The notes under the pieces were generated by a model. That model was not told where the DNA came from, did no database searches, and was given only the letters and a program-made list of their open reading frames with translations. Shown here one piece after another: positions 37,872-47,182 of a DNA stretch of 64,000 nucleotides (its first letter is position 1; each line of letters begins with the position of its first letter). The DNA lies in contig JAJPHC010000002.1 in assembly GCA_021325515.1 (NCBI GenBank), positions 62,001 to 126,000 on the forward strand, written 5' to 3'. Origin of the DNA: Acidobacteriota bacterium. Lineage in GTDB: Bacteria > Acidobacteriota > Thermoanaerobaculia > Gp7-AA8. Made by a program: the position numbers and the translations under genes.

Positions 37872-39023
37872 TCATCCGTACTTCACGAGATGGCTCGCCG
37901 CGAAGTACCAGACGACAGCCGTTGCCGCGAGAGCAGCAATTCTCGCGGCTCTTCCGCTGCTGAGAATCACGACGGTGCTGATCAGAAAGAAATCGGCGAG
38001 CACTCGCACGAAGCTCACCTCGGCCCACATGTTGTGCGGCAGCGTTGACGCGAGTCCGAGATACGCAAGCCACGTCGCGCGCCATGTGACCTTCGTCGAA
38101 GCGAACCTCCAGGCTCCGATGACGATCGCCACGATCGCGCCGAGGAACGCGGCCTCGGTGAAGTAGAGGCGGGAGATCCCTCGAAGCGAAGAGTTGGCGA
38201 TGAGAAAGCGAACGTACTCGGCGAACGGCACGCTGAACTTCGGTGCGATCGAACCGAGCGGCGTGTCCGTTCCGAATCTCCACGCGATCAGCGCCTGCCA
38301 TGCGGCATATGCAGCAAGCGGGATCGCGAACGTTTCCGCGCCGTAGTCCTGAGCGCGTTTGCGGATGAAGCGGTAGGCGTAGATCACCAGCAGAGCCGCG
38401 GCGAGCACGATCGAAGTCTCGCGCGTCAGAACCGCGCAGGTCAGTAGCGCGGCGGCGATGAAGGACCTCCGCTTCTGCACCGCGTGAATCGCGGAGAGGA
38501 GGAACATGCACTGAACGATCTCGCTGAGATCGCCGGAGATCGTCGTCACGAAGCCCGGGTAGAGCGGCGCGATCACTCCCCACAAGGCATGGGCTCCGAA
38601 GTGCCGGCTCAGTTGCGCAGCGACGAAGGCGAGGACGAGCAGTGCGGCGACGTTCACCGCGACGAGCATCGCCGGAACCCATTCGACGCGGCCGAGCGAG
38701 GCGATGTGAACGAGCAGCGGATAGAGAATCCGCTGGCGCCGATACGCGGGATTGTCGAACTGGATTCCGTAGGTCTTTGTTGCCGTGGAGAATGGATCGG
38801 AGGCGAGGCGATAGAACCAGACGCCGTCGTATCCCGGCACATCGCTGCGCACGGTGAGTCCTCGCGGAGCCTGGCGCGCGTCGACGTTCGTTCCCGCCGT
38901 GACGAGCAGCGAGACATCGCCGCCTTCCCGCCGGATGTACGCCGTCAGCAGAATGCCGTAGCAGGCCGCAACGAACAGAACGGCGGCGAGGGGCGAATCG
39001 AGCAGAGATCTCCAGCGCGGCAC
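37872..39023 (-). CDS. Polytopic membrane protein, GT-C/mannosyltransferase-like
   Basis: Many TM helices; VRSDVPGYDGVWFYRLASDPFS...QRILYPLLVHIASLG...LLTCAVLTRETSIVLAAALLVIYA. Confidence 0.65.
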   Translation of the reverse strand: MPRWRSLLDSPLAAVLFVAACYGILLTAYIRREGGDVSLLVTAGTNVDARQAPRGLTVRSDVPGYDGVWFYRLASDPFSTATKTYGIQFDNPAYRRQRILYPLLVHIASLGRVEWVPAMLVAVNVAALLVLAFVAAQLSRHFGAHALWGVIAPLYPGFVTTISGDLSEIVQCMFLLSAIHAVQKRRSFIAAALLTCAVLTRETSIVLAAALLVIYAYRFIRKRAQDYGAETFAIPLAAYAAWQALIAWRFGTDTPLGSIAPKFSVPFAEYVRFLIANSSLRGISRLYFTEAAFLGAIVAIVIGAWRFASTKVTWRATWLAYLGLASTLPHNMWAEVSFVRVLADFFLISTVVILSSGRAARIAALAATAVVWYFAASHLVKYG

Positions 39024-39035
39024 TTCACACCGAAT

Positions 39036-39062
39036 TTACATCGAGTGGCATCGCACTTCATC
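39036..39062 (+). promoter_or_regulatory. Candidate PhoB-regulated promoter motif
   Basis: ttacatcgagtggcatcgcacttcatc, conserved with 35681-35708, including the downstream cgaRRatgcg region. Confidence 0.5.
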
Positions 39063-39083
39063 CGCAGTCCCGAGAATGCGGGC

Positions 39084-40124
39084 ATGAAGAAACTGATGAC
39101 ATGCATCGCGATGGCGATCGCGATTTCAGCCTGCAAGCCGGCGGAGACAACCGGAACGGCACCGGCCGCCGCTGCTTCGATTCAAATCAATGGCGCAGGG
39201 GCCACCTTCCCGTACCCGATCTACTCCAAGTGGTTCGAGGAATACGGCAAGACGCATCCGAACGTGAAGATCAACTATCAGTCGATCGGCTCCGGCGGCG
39301 GCATCAAGCAGCTCACCGCGCAGACGGTGTTCTTCGGCGCGACCGACGGCCCGATGTCCGATGAGCAGCTCAAATCGGCACCCGGTCCGATCCTTCATTT
39401 TCCGACCGTGCTCGGCGGCGTCGTTCCGATCTACAACCTTCCCGGCGTGACGTCGCAGCTCCGCTTCAGCGGTCCCGTGCTCGCCGGCATCTACCTCGGC
39501 CAGATCACGAAGTGGAACGACGCGCGGATCGCGAAGGAGAATCCGGGCGTCAATCTCCCCGCGACGGACATCGCGGTCGTGCATCGCTCCGACGGCTCCG
39601 GCACCACCTACATCTTCTGCGACTTTCTCTCGAAGGTCTCGCCCGAGTACAAGTCGAAGGTCGGCGTGAACACTTCGGTGAGCTGGCCGGCGGGTGTCGG
39701 CGCGAAGGGCAACGAAGGCGTCAGCGGCCTCGTGCAGCAGACACCGGGCGCGATCGGCTACGTCGAATTGATCTTCGCGCTGCAGAACAAGATTCCGTTC
39801 GCCGCCGTGCAGAACAAGGCCGGCGCGTTCGTCACCGCATCCCTCGAGAGCGTCACCGCGGCCGCGGCGAACGTAAAGATGCCGGATGACTTCCGCATCT
39901 CGATCACGAACGCCGAAGGGAACGACGCGTATCCGATCGCGTCGTTCACCTGGATGCTCCTCTATCAGAACCCGCAGGACACAGAGCGGGCGAAGATCAT
40001 GGCGGACTTCCTCAAGTGGGCGCTCAGCGATGGTCAGAAGGATGCGGCTGCGCTGCACTATGCGCCGCTCCCGAAGAGCGTGATCGATCTGGAGATGGCG
40101 GCGCTGGCGCGCCTCGCATCCTGA
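39084..40124 (+). CDS. pstS: Phosphate ABC transporter substrate-binding protein PstS (copy 2, lipoprotein)
   Basis: MKKLMTCIAMAIAISACKPAE lipobox; IQINGAGATFPYPIYSKWFEEYGKTHPNVKINYQSIGSGGGIKQLTAQTVFFGATDGPM. Confidence 0.96.
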   Translation: MKKLMTCIAMAIAISACKPAETTGTAPAAAASIQINGAGATFPYPIYSKWFEEYGKTHPNVKINYQSIGSGGGIKQLTAQTVFFGATDGPMSDEQLKSAPGPILHFPTVLGGVVPIYNLPGVTSQLRFSGPVLAGIYLGQITKWNDARIAKENPGVNLPATDIAVVHRSDGSGTTYIFCDFLSKVSPEYKSKVGVNTSVSWPAGVGAKGNEGVSGLVQQTPGAIGYVELIFALQNKIPFAAVQNKAGAFVTASLESVTAAAANVKMPDDFRISITNAEGNDAYPIASFTWMLLYQNPQDTERAKIMADFLKWALSDGQKDAAALHYAPLPKSVIDLEMAALARLAS

Positions 40125-40164
40125 TCGACGCGAAGGACACGACGAACAACGCCGGCAGGCTTGC

Positions 40165-41073
40165 TTGAACACCACATTCAAATCGAGGGACGATCGAGGT
40201 TTCCGCATCGGGACCGGCGCGATTGCCGCGCTGGTCCTGCTCGTGGTGCTCGGCATCGGCTTCGAGCTGACGCGCCAGTCGCTTCTCTCGATCGCGAAAT
40301 TCGGCTTCGGATTCTGGAAGGGAACGACGTGGGATCCGGTATCCGGCGAGTTCGGTGCGTTGCCCTTCATCTGGGGCACGCTCTATTCCGCGCTCCTGGC
40401 GCTGCTGCTCTCGACGCCGATCGCGATCGGCATCGCGGTGTTCATCTCCGAGCTCTCGCCGCGCGCGCTGCGCCAGCCGCTCACGTATCTGACGGAGCTG
40501 CTCGCCGCGATTCCCTCGATCGTTTACGGACTCTGGGGAGTCTTCGTGCTCGTGCCGGCGGTGCGCAAGCTCGAGCTGATGACGCCTGAGTCGTGGAAGA
40601 AGATCCCGCTGTTCAAAGGTCCGCCCCTCGGCGTCGGCATGCTCGCGGCGGCGTTGATCCTCGCCGTGATGGTGATTCCGCTGACGTCGTCAGTCGCGCG
40701 CGAAGTGCTGAAGAATGTTCCGTCGACACAGCGCGAAGCGGCGTATGCGCTTGGTGCGACGCGATGGGAGGCGATCAGGATTGCGCTCGGCTTCGGCCGT
40801 ACCGGCATCATCGGCGCGATCATGCTCGGCTTCGGCCGCGCACTCGGCGAAACGATGGCCGTCACGATGGTCATCGGCAACAACCCGCAGTTGTCCGCTT
40901 CGCTCTTCGCGCCGCAATACACGATGGCCGCGGTCATCGCGAACGAGTTCAGCGAGGCGGCGGACGAGTTGTATCTGCACGCGCTGATCGAGATCGGCCT
41001 GCTGCTCTTCATCATCACCATCATCGTGAATCTGATCTCGCGCGTCATGGTGCGTTCGCGGAGGACGGCATGA
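40165..41073 (+). CDS. pstC: Phosphate ABC transporter permease PstC
   Basis: [34 protein letters not shown]...[23 protein letters not shown]...[14 protein letters not shown]. Confidence 0.95.
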   Translation: MNTTFKSRDDRGFRIGTGAIAALVLLVVLGIGFELTRQSLLSIAKFGFGFWKGTTWDPVSGEFGALPFIWGTLYSALLALLLSTPIAIGIAVFISELSPRALRQPLTYLTELLAAIPSIVYGLWGVFVLVPAVRKLELMTPESWKKIPLFKGPPLGVGMLAAALILAVMVIPLTSSVAREVLKNVPSTQREAAYALGATRWEAIRIALGFGRTGIIGAIMLGFGRALGETMAVTMVIGNNPQLSASLFAPQYTMAAVIANEFSEAADELYLHALIEIGLLLFIITIIVNLISRVMVRSRRTA

Positions 41074-41921
41074 CATCGACCTCGCTTCGCAGGCGGCTCG
41101 TGTCGCGCGCGGCGGAAGCGTTCTGCGCAGTGTCGGTCGTCATCGCGCTGCTGCCGCTTGCGCTCATCCTCTTCTACGTCGTGAAGGAAGGGATCGGCGC
41201 ACTCAATGCCGACTTCTTCACGAAGATGCCGAAGCCTGTCGGCGAAGCGGGTGGCGGCATGGCGAACGCGATTGCCGGCACGCTCATCCTGATCGCGATC
41301 GCCGCCGGCTTCGCCGTTCCTGCCGGCGTGATCTGCGGCATCCATCTGTCGGAGTATCCGAAGTCGGCGTTCTCGACGATCGTCCGCTTCGCTGCGGATG
41401 TGCTCAACGGCGTGCCGAGCATCGTCGTCGGCATCTTCGTCTACGGCATTCTCGTGCTGCCGGTGAAGCGCTTCAGCGCGCTGTCGGGCGGCGTTGCCCT
41501 CGGGATTCTGATGCTCCCCATCGTGATACGCACGACCGAGGAGTTGTTGCGGCTCGTGCCTGCGGGCTTGCGCGAAGGTGCGCTGGCACTTGGTGCGACG
41601 CGCTCGCGTGCGATCTTCACCGTCATTCTTCCGGCGGCTCTGCCGGGCATCCTCACCGGTATTCTCGTCGCGCTGGCGCGCGTTGCCGGCGAAACGGCGC
41701 CGCTGCTCTTCACCGCATTCAACAACCGCTACTGGTCGACGAGCCTGACGCAGCCGATTGCGTCGCTCACCGTCCAGGTCTTCACCTACGCGATCTCGCC
41801 GTACGAAGACTGGCACCGGCAGGCGTGGGCGGGAGCGTTCCTGCTCGTGATGATGATTCTCGTCCTGTCGATCGCCGCCCGTCTCGCTGTTCGCCGTCTC
41901 GAGAGGATGAACCGCCCGTGA
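41070..41921 (+). CDS. pstA: Phosphate ABC transporter permease PstA
   Basis: [37 protein letters not shown]...[20 protein letters not shown]...[31 protein letters not shown] overlap with pstC. Confidence 0.95.
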   Translation: MTSTSLRRRLVSRAAEAFCAVSVVIALLPLALILFYVVKEGIGALNADFFTKMPKPVGEAGGGMANAIAGTLILIAIAAGFAVPAGVICGIHLSEYPKSAFSTIVRFAADVLNGVPSIVVGIFVYGILVLPVKRFSALSGGVALGILMLPIVIRTTEELLRLVPAGLREGALALGATRSRAIFTVILPAALPGILTGILVALARVAGETAPLLFTAFNNRYWSTSLTQPIASLTVQVFTYAISPYEDWHRQAWAGAFLLVMMILVLSIAARLAVRRLERMNRP

Positions 41922-42676
41922 ACGAACCCAAGATCCACGTCAAAGACTTCGACTTCTTCTACGGCGCATCGAAGGTGCTGCACGGCATCTCGATGGACAT
42001 TCCTGACCGGCAGGTGACCGCGCTGATCGGACCGTCGGGCTGCGGGAAGTCGACCTTCGTCCGTTCCATCAATCGGATGAACGACATCATCCCCGACGCC
42101 CGCGGCACGGGGACGATTCTCATCGACGGAAAGAACGTGTATGGACGCGACACCGACGTCGTCGCGCTGCGCCGCCGCGTGGGGATGGTGTTCCAGAAGT
42201 CGAATCCGTTTCCGAAGTCGATCTTCGAGAACGTCGCGTACGGCCTCCGGATCAACGGCGGGGGGAGCAAGCGCGAAATGGCGGAGATCGTGGAGCGCTC
42301 GCTGCGCCGCGCCGCGTTGTGGGAAGAGGTGAAGGATCGCCTGCACAGCAGCGCCTTCGCGCTTTCGGGCGGACAGCAGCAGCGTCTCTGCATCGCGCGC
42401 GCACTCGCCGTCGATCCCGAGATTCTTCTGATGGATGAGCCGGCGTCGGCCCTCGATCCGATCGCGACCACGAAAATCGAAGAGCTGATTTACGAGCTGA
42501 AGAGCAACTACACGATCGTCATCGTCACGCACAACATGCAGCAGGCGGCCCGCGTCTCGGACAAAACCGCGTTCTTCATGATGGGCAGGCTGGTCGAGCT
42601 CGGCGACACGAAAACCATGTTCATGACGCCGAAGGAAAAGATGACCGAGGATTATGTGACGGGAAGATTTGGATAG
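41918..42676 (+). CDS. pstB: Phosphate ABC transporter ATP-binding protein PstB
   Basis: [51 protein letters not shown]...[39 protein letters not shown] start. Confidence 0.96.
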   Translation: MNEPKIHVKDFDFFYGASKVLHGISMDIPDRQVTALIGPSGCGKSTFVRSINRMNDIIPDARGTGTILIDGKNVYGRDTDVVALRRRVGMVFQKSNPFPKSIFENVAYGLRINGGGSKREMAEIVERSLRRAALWEEVKDRLHSSAFALSGGQQQRLCIARALAVDPEILLMDEPASALDPIATTKIEELIYELKSNYTIVIVTHNMQQAARVSDKTAFFMMGRLVELGDTKTMFMTPKEKMTEDYVTGRFG

Positions 42677-42765
42677 GACGTATGGGACCGATGGGACGGA
42701 TGGGACGGATGGGTGGACGTCTCCCATCCGTCCCATCCGTCCCATCCGTCCCATCCGTCCCATTG
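42671..42765. repeat. 9-bp-period inverted tandem-repeat hairpin H2
   Basis: ggataggacgtatgggaccgatgggacggatgggacggatggg / cccatccgtcccatccgtcccatccgtcccatccgtccc; pstB stop TAG lies inside the left arm. Confidence 0.9.
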
Positions 42766-42773
42766 GAGTTTTT

Positions 42774-43433
42774 ATGCAACGACACTTCGACCGCGACATT
42801 GAAGAAATCAAGCAGCTTCTGCTCCGCATGGGCGGGCTCGTCGAGCAGCAGATGATGGACTCCGTCCGTGCGCTGCTCGACCGCAACAGCGATCTTGCGC
42901 AGCTCGTCATCGAGCGCGACAGCGAGATCGATCAGATGGAGCTTTTGATCGATCAGAAGACGATCGAGCTGATGGCCGTCATGCAGCCTGCGGCGAGCGA
43001 CCTCCGCTTCGTCGCCACGATCATGAAGATCACGCCGGAGCTGGAGCGCATCGCCGACCTTGCGCAGGACGTCTGCGAGCGCGCGATCGAGCTCAATCGC
43101 GAGCCGCAGCTCAAGCCGCTGTCGCAACTGCCGCTTCTCGCGGACAACGCGCAGAAGATGGTGCGCGAGTCGCTCGACTCGTTCGTGCGCGGCGATGTCG
43201 AGCTCGCGCGCAGCGTGATCCGCCACGACGACGTCGTCGATCAACTGACGGAAGACTCGTTCCGCTCGCTTCTCACCTACATGCTCGAGAACCCGCGTAA
43301 CATCTCATCGGCGATCCGCCTGACGTTCATCGGCAAGTACTTCGAGCGAATGGCCGACGGTGCGACGAACATCTGCGAGATGGTCGTCTATCTCGTCGAA
43401 GGAAAGATGATCAAGCACACGCACATGCAATGA
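42774..43433 (+). CDS. phoU: Phosphate signalling regulator PhoU
   Basis: MQRHFDRDIEEIKQLLLRMGGLVEQQMMDSVRALLDRN...SDLRFVATIMKITPELERIADLAQDV...GKYFERMADGATNICEMVVYLVEG. Confidence 0.95.
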   Translation: MQRHFDRDIEEIKQLLLRMGGLVEQQMMDSVRALLDRNSDLAQLVIERDSEIDQMELLIDQKTIELMAVMQPAASDLRFVATIMKITPELERIADLAQDVCERAIELNREPQLKPLSQLPLLADNAQKMVRESLDSFVRGDVELARSVIRHDDVVDQLTEDSFRSLLTYMLENPRNISSAIRLTFIGKYFERMADGATNICEMVVYLVEGKMIKHTHMQ

Positions 43434-44101
43434 AACGCATCGCGCTGATCGAAGACGACCACGACATCGCCTTCACCGTGAAGCTCAATCTGGAGCGGGA
43501 AGGCTATGCGGTGACTCACTATGGGCGGGGGCAGGACGGCCTGCTGGCCGTGCAGCGCGGCACGGCCGACTTCGTGGTGCTCGATCTCAATCTGCCCGAT
43601 CTCGATGGCCTGACGATCTGCCGGGAGTTGCGCCGCGATCCGCGCACGCAGGCGATTCCGATCCTGATGCTCACGGCGCGCGGCTCGGAGCGCGATCGCA
43701 TCACCGGCCTCGAGCTCGGAGCCGATGACTACCTCTCGAAGCCCTTCAGCGTGCGCGAGCTCGTCGCGCGTGTGGCCGCGGTGTGGCGGCGCGCGCGCGG
43801 CGGCGCGGACGAAGCCGCGGTCTATGACGACGGCGAGCTGCGGATCGATGAGAAGGCGTTCCGCGTCTACCGCCACGGCCAGGAAGTGAAGCTGGCGAAG
43901 AAGGAGTTCGAGCTCTTGTCGCTCCTCGTGCGCAATCGCGGCTCGGTCGTTTCGCGCGACCGGATTCTGTCGGAGGTGTGGCACATGTCGGACGAGATCG
44001 AGACGAGGACGGTGGATGCGCACATCCGCAACCTCCGGAAGAAAATCGGCGCGGAGCGGATCTCGACGATCGTCGGCTTCGGATACCGCTACGATGTGTA
44101 G
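43430..44101 (+). CDS. phoB: PhoB-like OmpR-family response regulator
   Basis: RIALIEDDHDIAFTVKLNLEREGY...ADFVVLDLNLPDLDGL...LGADDYLSKPFSVRELVARV; winged-helix C-terminus. Confidence 0.88.
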   Translation: MKRIALIEDDHDIAFTVKLNLEREGYAVTHYGRGQDGLLAVQRGTADFVVLDLNLPDLDGLTICRELRRDPRTQAIPILMLTARGSERDRITGLELGADDYLSKPFSVRELVARVAAVWRRARGGADEAAVYDDGELRIDEKAFRVYRHGQEVKLAKKEFELLSLLVRNRGSVVSRDRILSEVWHMSDEIETRTVDAHIRNLRKKIGAERISTIVGFGYRYDV

Positions 44102-44104
44102 AAG

Positions 44105-44156
44105 AGGCGCCTTCGCCTGTTCTCCCTTGATTCGACAGGCGAGGGCGTCTGTCCTG
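44105..44156. repeat. Palindromic REP-like element
   Basis: gaggcgccttcgcctgt ... acaggcgagggcgtctgtc; same family as 10188-10256. Confidence 0.7.
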
Positions 44157-44164
44157 CACCTGAC

Positions 44165-45328
44165 ATGCTGCCGATCGCGCTAACGCTCGTCATCGTGATC
44201 CTCGTGATCGTGCTGACGCGCGTCTTTGCCTCGACGCGCGCCTCGCTCGAAGAGCGTGATCGCGCGTTCAATGTGCTGCGCGGCCGTTTCGAGCTGATCT
44301 CGAGGCAGCGCGACACGATCATCCGCATTCTCGAGGGGCTTGGTGAAGGCGTGATCGCCGTCGATCACGAGCGGAAGATCGTGCTTGCGAATCAGCGGTT
44401 CGCGGAGATGTTCGGCGTGAGCGGAGAGCTCGTCGGCCGGCCGCTCGCCGAGGTGACGCGGGTTGCGCCGCTCTTCTCGGCGTTCGATACGGCGCTGCGC
44501 GGCGCCGAGGCGGCGCAGCGGTTCGGAATCGCGCTGGGAGTGGCGGAACGCCGCGTCGAGATGCGCGCCTTCGCACTCCCCTCGGCGGACATCGCCGCGG
44601 TCGCGCTCTTCATCGACGTCACCCAGATCGAGAAGCTCGAAGAGATCCGGCGCAACTTCGTCTCCGACTTCTCTCACGAGGTGCGCACGCCTCTCACCGG
44701 CCTGCGTTCGGCCGTCGAGTCGTTCGAGCTCGCCGGCGAGCATATGACCGCCGATGAGGATCAGCAGTTGCGCCGCATCATGTCGCGGCAGCTTCGCAGA
44801 ATCGAGCGGCTCGTCGATGATCTGTCGGAGCTGAGCCGCATCGAGTCAGGCGCGCTCCGCCTCGACATCACGCGCGTCGATCTCTTCGAGCTGATGCGCG
44901 ATCTCGCGGAGGACTTTCACGATCGTGCCGCCGAGAAAGGGCTGCGATTTCAGATTGCCGGCCAGCGATGCGAAGTCGCCGGTGACAACGACCGCCTTCA
45001 GCAGGCGTTCTCCAATCTCATCGACAACGCGATCAAGTACGGCGGCGAGCAGAGCACGATCGACATCGAAGTGTGCGGCGATCCGGACAACGGTGTCGTC
45101 CGGATCACGGACCATGGCGAAGGCATCTCGCCGGACGAGAAGGAACGAATCTTCCGGCGCTTCCACCGCATCGACAAGAGCCGTTCGCAGGAGATTGCCG
45201 GCACGGGCCTCGGGCTCGCCATCACGAAGCACCTCGTGCTGCTGCATCAGGGATCGATCGATGTGGAGAGCGAAGCCGGCAGGGGGACGACCTTCATCGT
45301 CAGGCTGCGCCGATGGATGTCGTCCTGA
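44165..45328 (+). CDS. phoR: PhoR-like sensor histidine kinase
   Basis: TM, PAS; NFVSDFSHEVRTPLTGLRSAVESFE (H-box), LIDNAIKYG, GTGLGLAITKHLVLLHQGSI. Confidence 0.88.
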   Translation: MLPIALTLVIVILVIVLTRVFASTRASLEERDRAFNVLRGRFELISRQRDTIIRILEGLGEGVIAVDHERKIVLANQRFAEMFGVSGELVGRPLAEVTRVAPLFSAFDTALRGAEAAQRFGIALGVAERRVEMRAFALPSADIAAVALFIDVTQIEKLEEIRRNFVSDFSHEVRTPLTGLRSAVESFELAGEHMTADEDQQLRRIMSRQLRRIERLVDDLSELSRIESGALRLDITRVDLFELMRDLAEDFHDRAAEKGLRFQIAGQRCEVAGDNDRLQQAFSNLIDNAIKYGGEQSTIDIEVCGDPDNGVVRITDHGEGISPDEKERIFRRFHRIDKSRSQEIAGTGLGLAITKHLVLLHQGSIDVESEAGRGTTFIVRLRRWMSS

Positions 45329-45377
45329 GCGGAGGATCTCCCGGAATCAGGAGATCCTCCGCGGTTCGGGATGGCGT

Positions 45378-45740
45378 CTAGAAGATCGGGTTTTCCGCGT
45401 GATGGTGGAAGTGCCAAACGTACTTATAGCCGGGGAAATCGACCGGCACGTCATATTCGACGTCCACCTTCATGCTGCTGTTGGTCCGTTCCAGTTTGAT
45501 GTTGTCGGCTGTGATGGGAAGGCCGTTGTCCCGCGCCTTGCGGAGGATCGCGTCCGTGATCTGTTCATCGCGATGCTGGCCGGCGGCTTTGGATTCATCT
45601 TCGACCACCTGCCGGATCTCGGCGGCCTTCACCTTGATCGGAATCAACTTGTAGGCAACGAAGAGACCGATCAGCAGAAAGATGAGACCGATCAGACATC
45701 CCAGTTGACCCTCACCGAGCTCGCGGCGGATTCGACGCAT
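45378..45740 (-). CDS. DUF4845-like small membrane protein
   Basis: MRRIRRELGEGQLGCLIGLIFLLIGLFVAYKLIPIKVKAAEIRQVVED..., one TM. Confidence 0.6.
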   Translation of the reverse strand: MRRIRRELGEGQLGCLIGLIFLLIGLFVAYKLIPIKVKAAEIRQVVEDESKAAGQHRDEQITDAILRKARDNGLPITADNIKLERTNSSMKVDVEYDVPVDFPGYKYVWHFHHHAENPIF

Positions 45741-45762
45741 GTAACGACCTCCGCCGGGGATT

Positions 45763-46356
45763 TTACTCGATCGGATGGAAGACGCGCGTCACGCGCAGCG
45801 ATTCGGTGAGCGCCGGACCCGCGGCGTGGCTCGTCGACGCGCTCGCTGCCGGTTGCGAGAGTCCGGAAGGGGAAGACCAGAGCACCATCCGGACGCGGCC
45901 GACGATGAGATCCGCCGGCAGCGGCCCCCAGCTGCGGCTGTCGAAGGAGTTCGCGCGGTTGTCGCCCATCACGAAGTAGCAGTTCGCGGGGACGATCTGC
46001 GGTGCGATGGAGCCGCTCGCGGCGGGGTCGTGCAGGTAGGTCTCCGCGAGCGCATGGGTACCGATCGTGACGCGTCCTTCGCGCGAGGCGACGAGGTCGC
46101 CGGCGGTGGCGATCACGCGCTTCACCATCAGCTCATCCGACGTCCGGGAACGAAAGACGATGACATCGCCGCGCGACGGCGGATCGTTGAAGAAGTGATA
46201 CGGAGTGACGAGGATGTGATCGCCGATCTGCAGCGTCGGCTCCATCGAGGCCGAGGGAATCGAGTAGAGGCGGAAGAAGGAATGGCGGACGAGCAGCGCC
46301 AGCGCGATGGCGATCGCCAGAGGCTGGAGGATGGTCCGCAGCATCGACTTCTTCAT
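45763..46356 (-). CDS. lepB: Signal peptidase I (copy 1)
   Basis: RLYSIPSASMEPTLQIGDHILVTPYHFF...PSRGDVIVFRSRTSDELMVKRVIATAGD...FVMGDNRANSFDSRSWG. Confidence 0.93.
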   Translation of the reverse strand: MKKSMLRTILQPLAIAIALALLVRHSFFRLYSIPSASMEPTLQIGDHILVTPYHFFNDPPSRGDVIVFRSRTSDELMVKRVIATAGDLVASREGRVTIGTHALAETYLHDPAASGSIAPQIVPANCYFVMGDNRANSFDSRSWGPLPADLIVGRVRMVLWSSPSGLSQPAASASTSHAAGPALTESLRVTRVFHPIE

Positions 46357-46407
46357 CAGCACGTTAAACGATACAGCCCGGATGAAAGTTCCGTCCACGG
46401 CTGTTCG

Positions 46408-46977
46408 ATGGCAGCGATGCCTCACGTGTTCCTTCTCTCGCCGGCCAGCCTGTCCGGCAAACGGGCGAAGCAGTTGACCTCGCCACGCGCGGACTTTTCT
46501 GCGGCGCGGCAGTATCGAAGCGAAGAGGGTGTGGCGATCGGCGAAGCCTTCGCGTTCATGAGCTCTCTCTATTTCCGCGGCAAGATCGCGTACGCGATGC
46601 ACTTCGGCGGCGCCGCGAACACGTTCGTGATCACCTCCGGCTTCGGCCTCGTTTCTCCCGACTGGCGGATGACGCCGGAGAGGCTGAAGAGGATGCAGCG
46701 GATCGACATCGATGTGAGGGCCCGCAGTTACGTGAAGCCGCTGCAGGAGACCGCGGCCGAGCTGCGCGCGCGCATCGCGGACGACGCGCACGTGGTTCTC
46801 CTCGGCAGCGTGGCAACTGGTAAATATATTGACGTGTTGCATCCGGTGTTCGGCGGCCGCCTGCACTTTCCAGCCCTCTTCGCCGGTCTCGGCGACATGT
46901 CGCGCGGCGGTCTGATGCTGCGCGCCGTAAGGGAAGAAAGCGAGCTCGAATACTCCCCGGTCCCCTCGTCATCCTGA
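46408..46977 (+). CDS. Conserved hypothetical protein
   Basis: MAAMPHVFLLSPASLSGKRAKQLTSPRADFSAARQYRS...VVLLGSVATGKYIDVLHPVFGGRLHFPALFAGLGDMSRGGLMLRAV. Confidence 0.7.
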   Translation: MAAMPHVFLLSPASLSGKRAKQLTSPRADFSAARQYRSEEGVAIGEAFAFMSSLYFRGKIAYAMHFGGAANTFVITSGFGLVSPDWRMTPERLKRMQRIDIDVRARSYVKPLQETAAELRARIADDAHVVLLGSVATGKYIDVLHPVFGGRLHFPALFAGLGDMSRGGLMLRAVREESELEYSPVPSSS

Positions 46978-47003
46978 GCGAAGCGAAGGATCAACGAAGG
47001 CGC
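46968..47003. repeat. Dispersed palindromic repeat (CATCCTGAGCGAAGCGAAGGATC family), inverted partner of 47145-47182
   Basis: gtcatcctgagcgaagcgaaggatcaacgaaggcgcc. Confidence 0.85.
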
Positions 47004-47029
47004 CGGCAGGATAAAGCAAGGAGTGGGAT

Positions 47030-47147
47030 CCTGAAGCACGCGCAGCGCCGATACGATGAAGCCTGAAGCACACGCCCCGCGGATACGATGAAGCCTGAAG
47101 CACGCGCCCCGCGGGTAGGATAGACGCATGAAGCACGTGCCCCGCGG
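47030..47147. repeat. ~32-bp direct tandem repeat, about 3.6 copies
   Basis: cctgaagcac(g/a)cgc(a/c)(g/c)cgc(c/g)gatacgatgaag starting at 47030, 47062, 47094; degenerate fourth copy from ~47127. Confidence 0.8.
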
Positions 47148-47182
47148 CGCCTTGGTTGATCCTTCGCTGCGCTCAGGATGAC
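47145..47182. repeat. Dispersed palindromic repeat, inverted copy
   Basis: gcggcgccttggttgatccttcgctgcgctcaggatgacc. Confidence 0.85.

Noticed and set aside
47030-47147. Possible CRISPR-like array
   Set aside because: Repeats of ~32 bp are directly adjacent with no unique spacers, and there are no cas genes; this is a tandem repeat.
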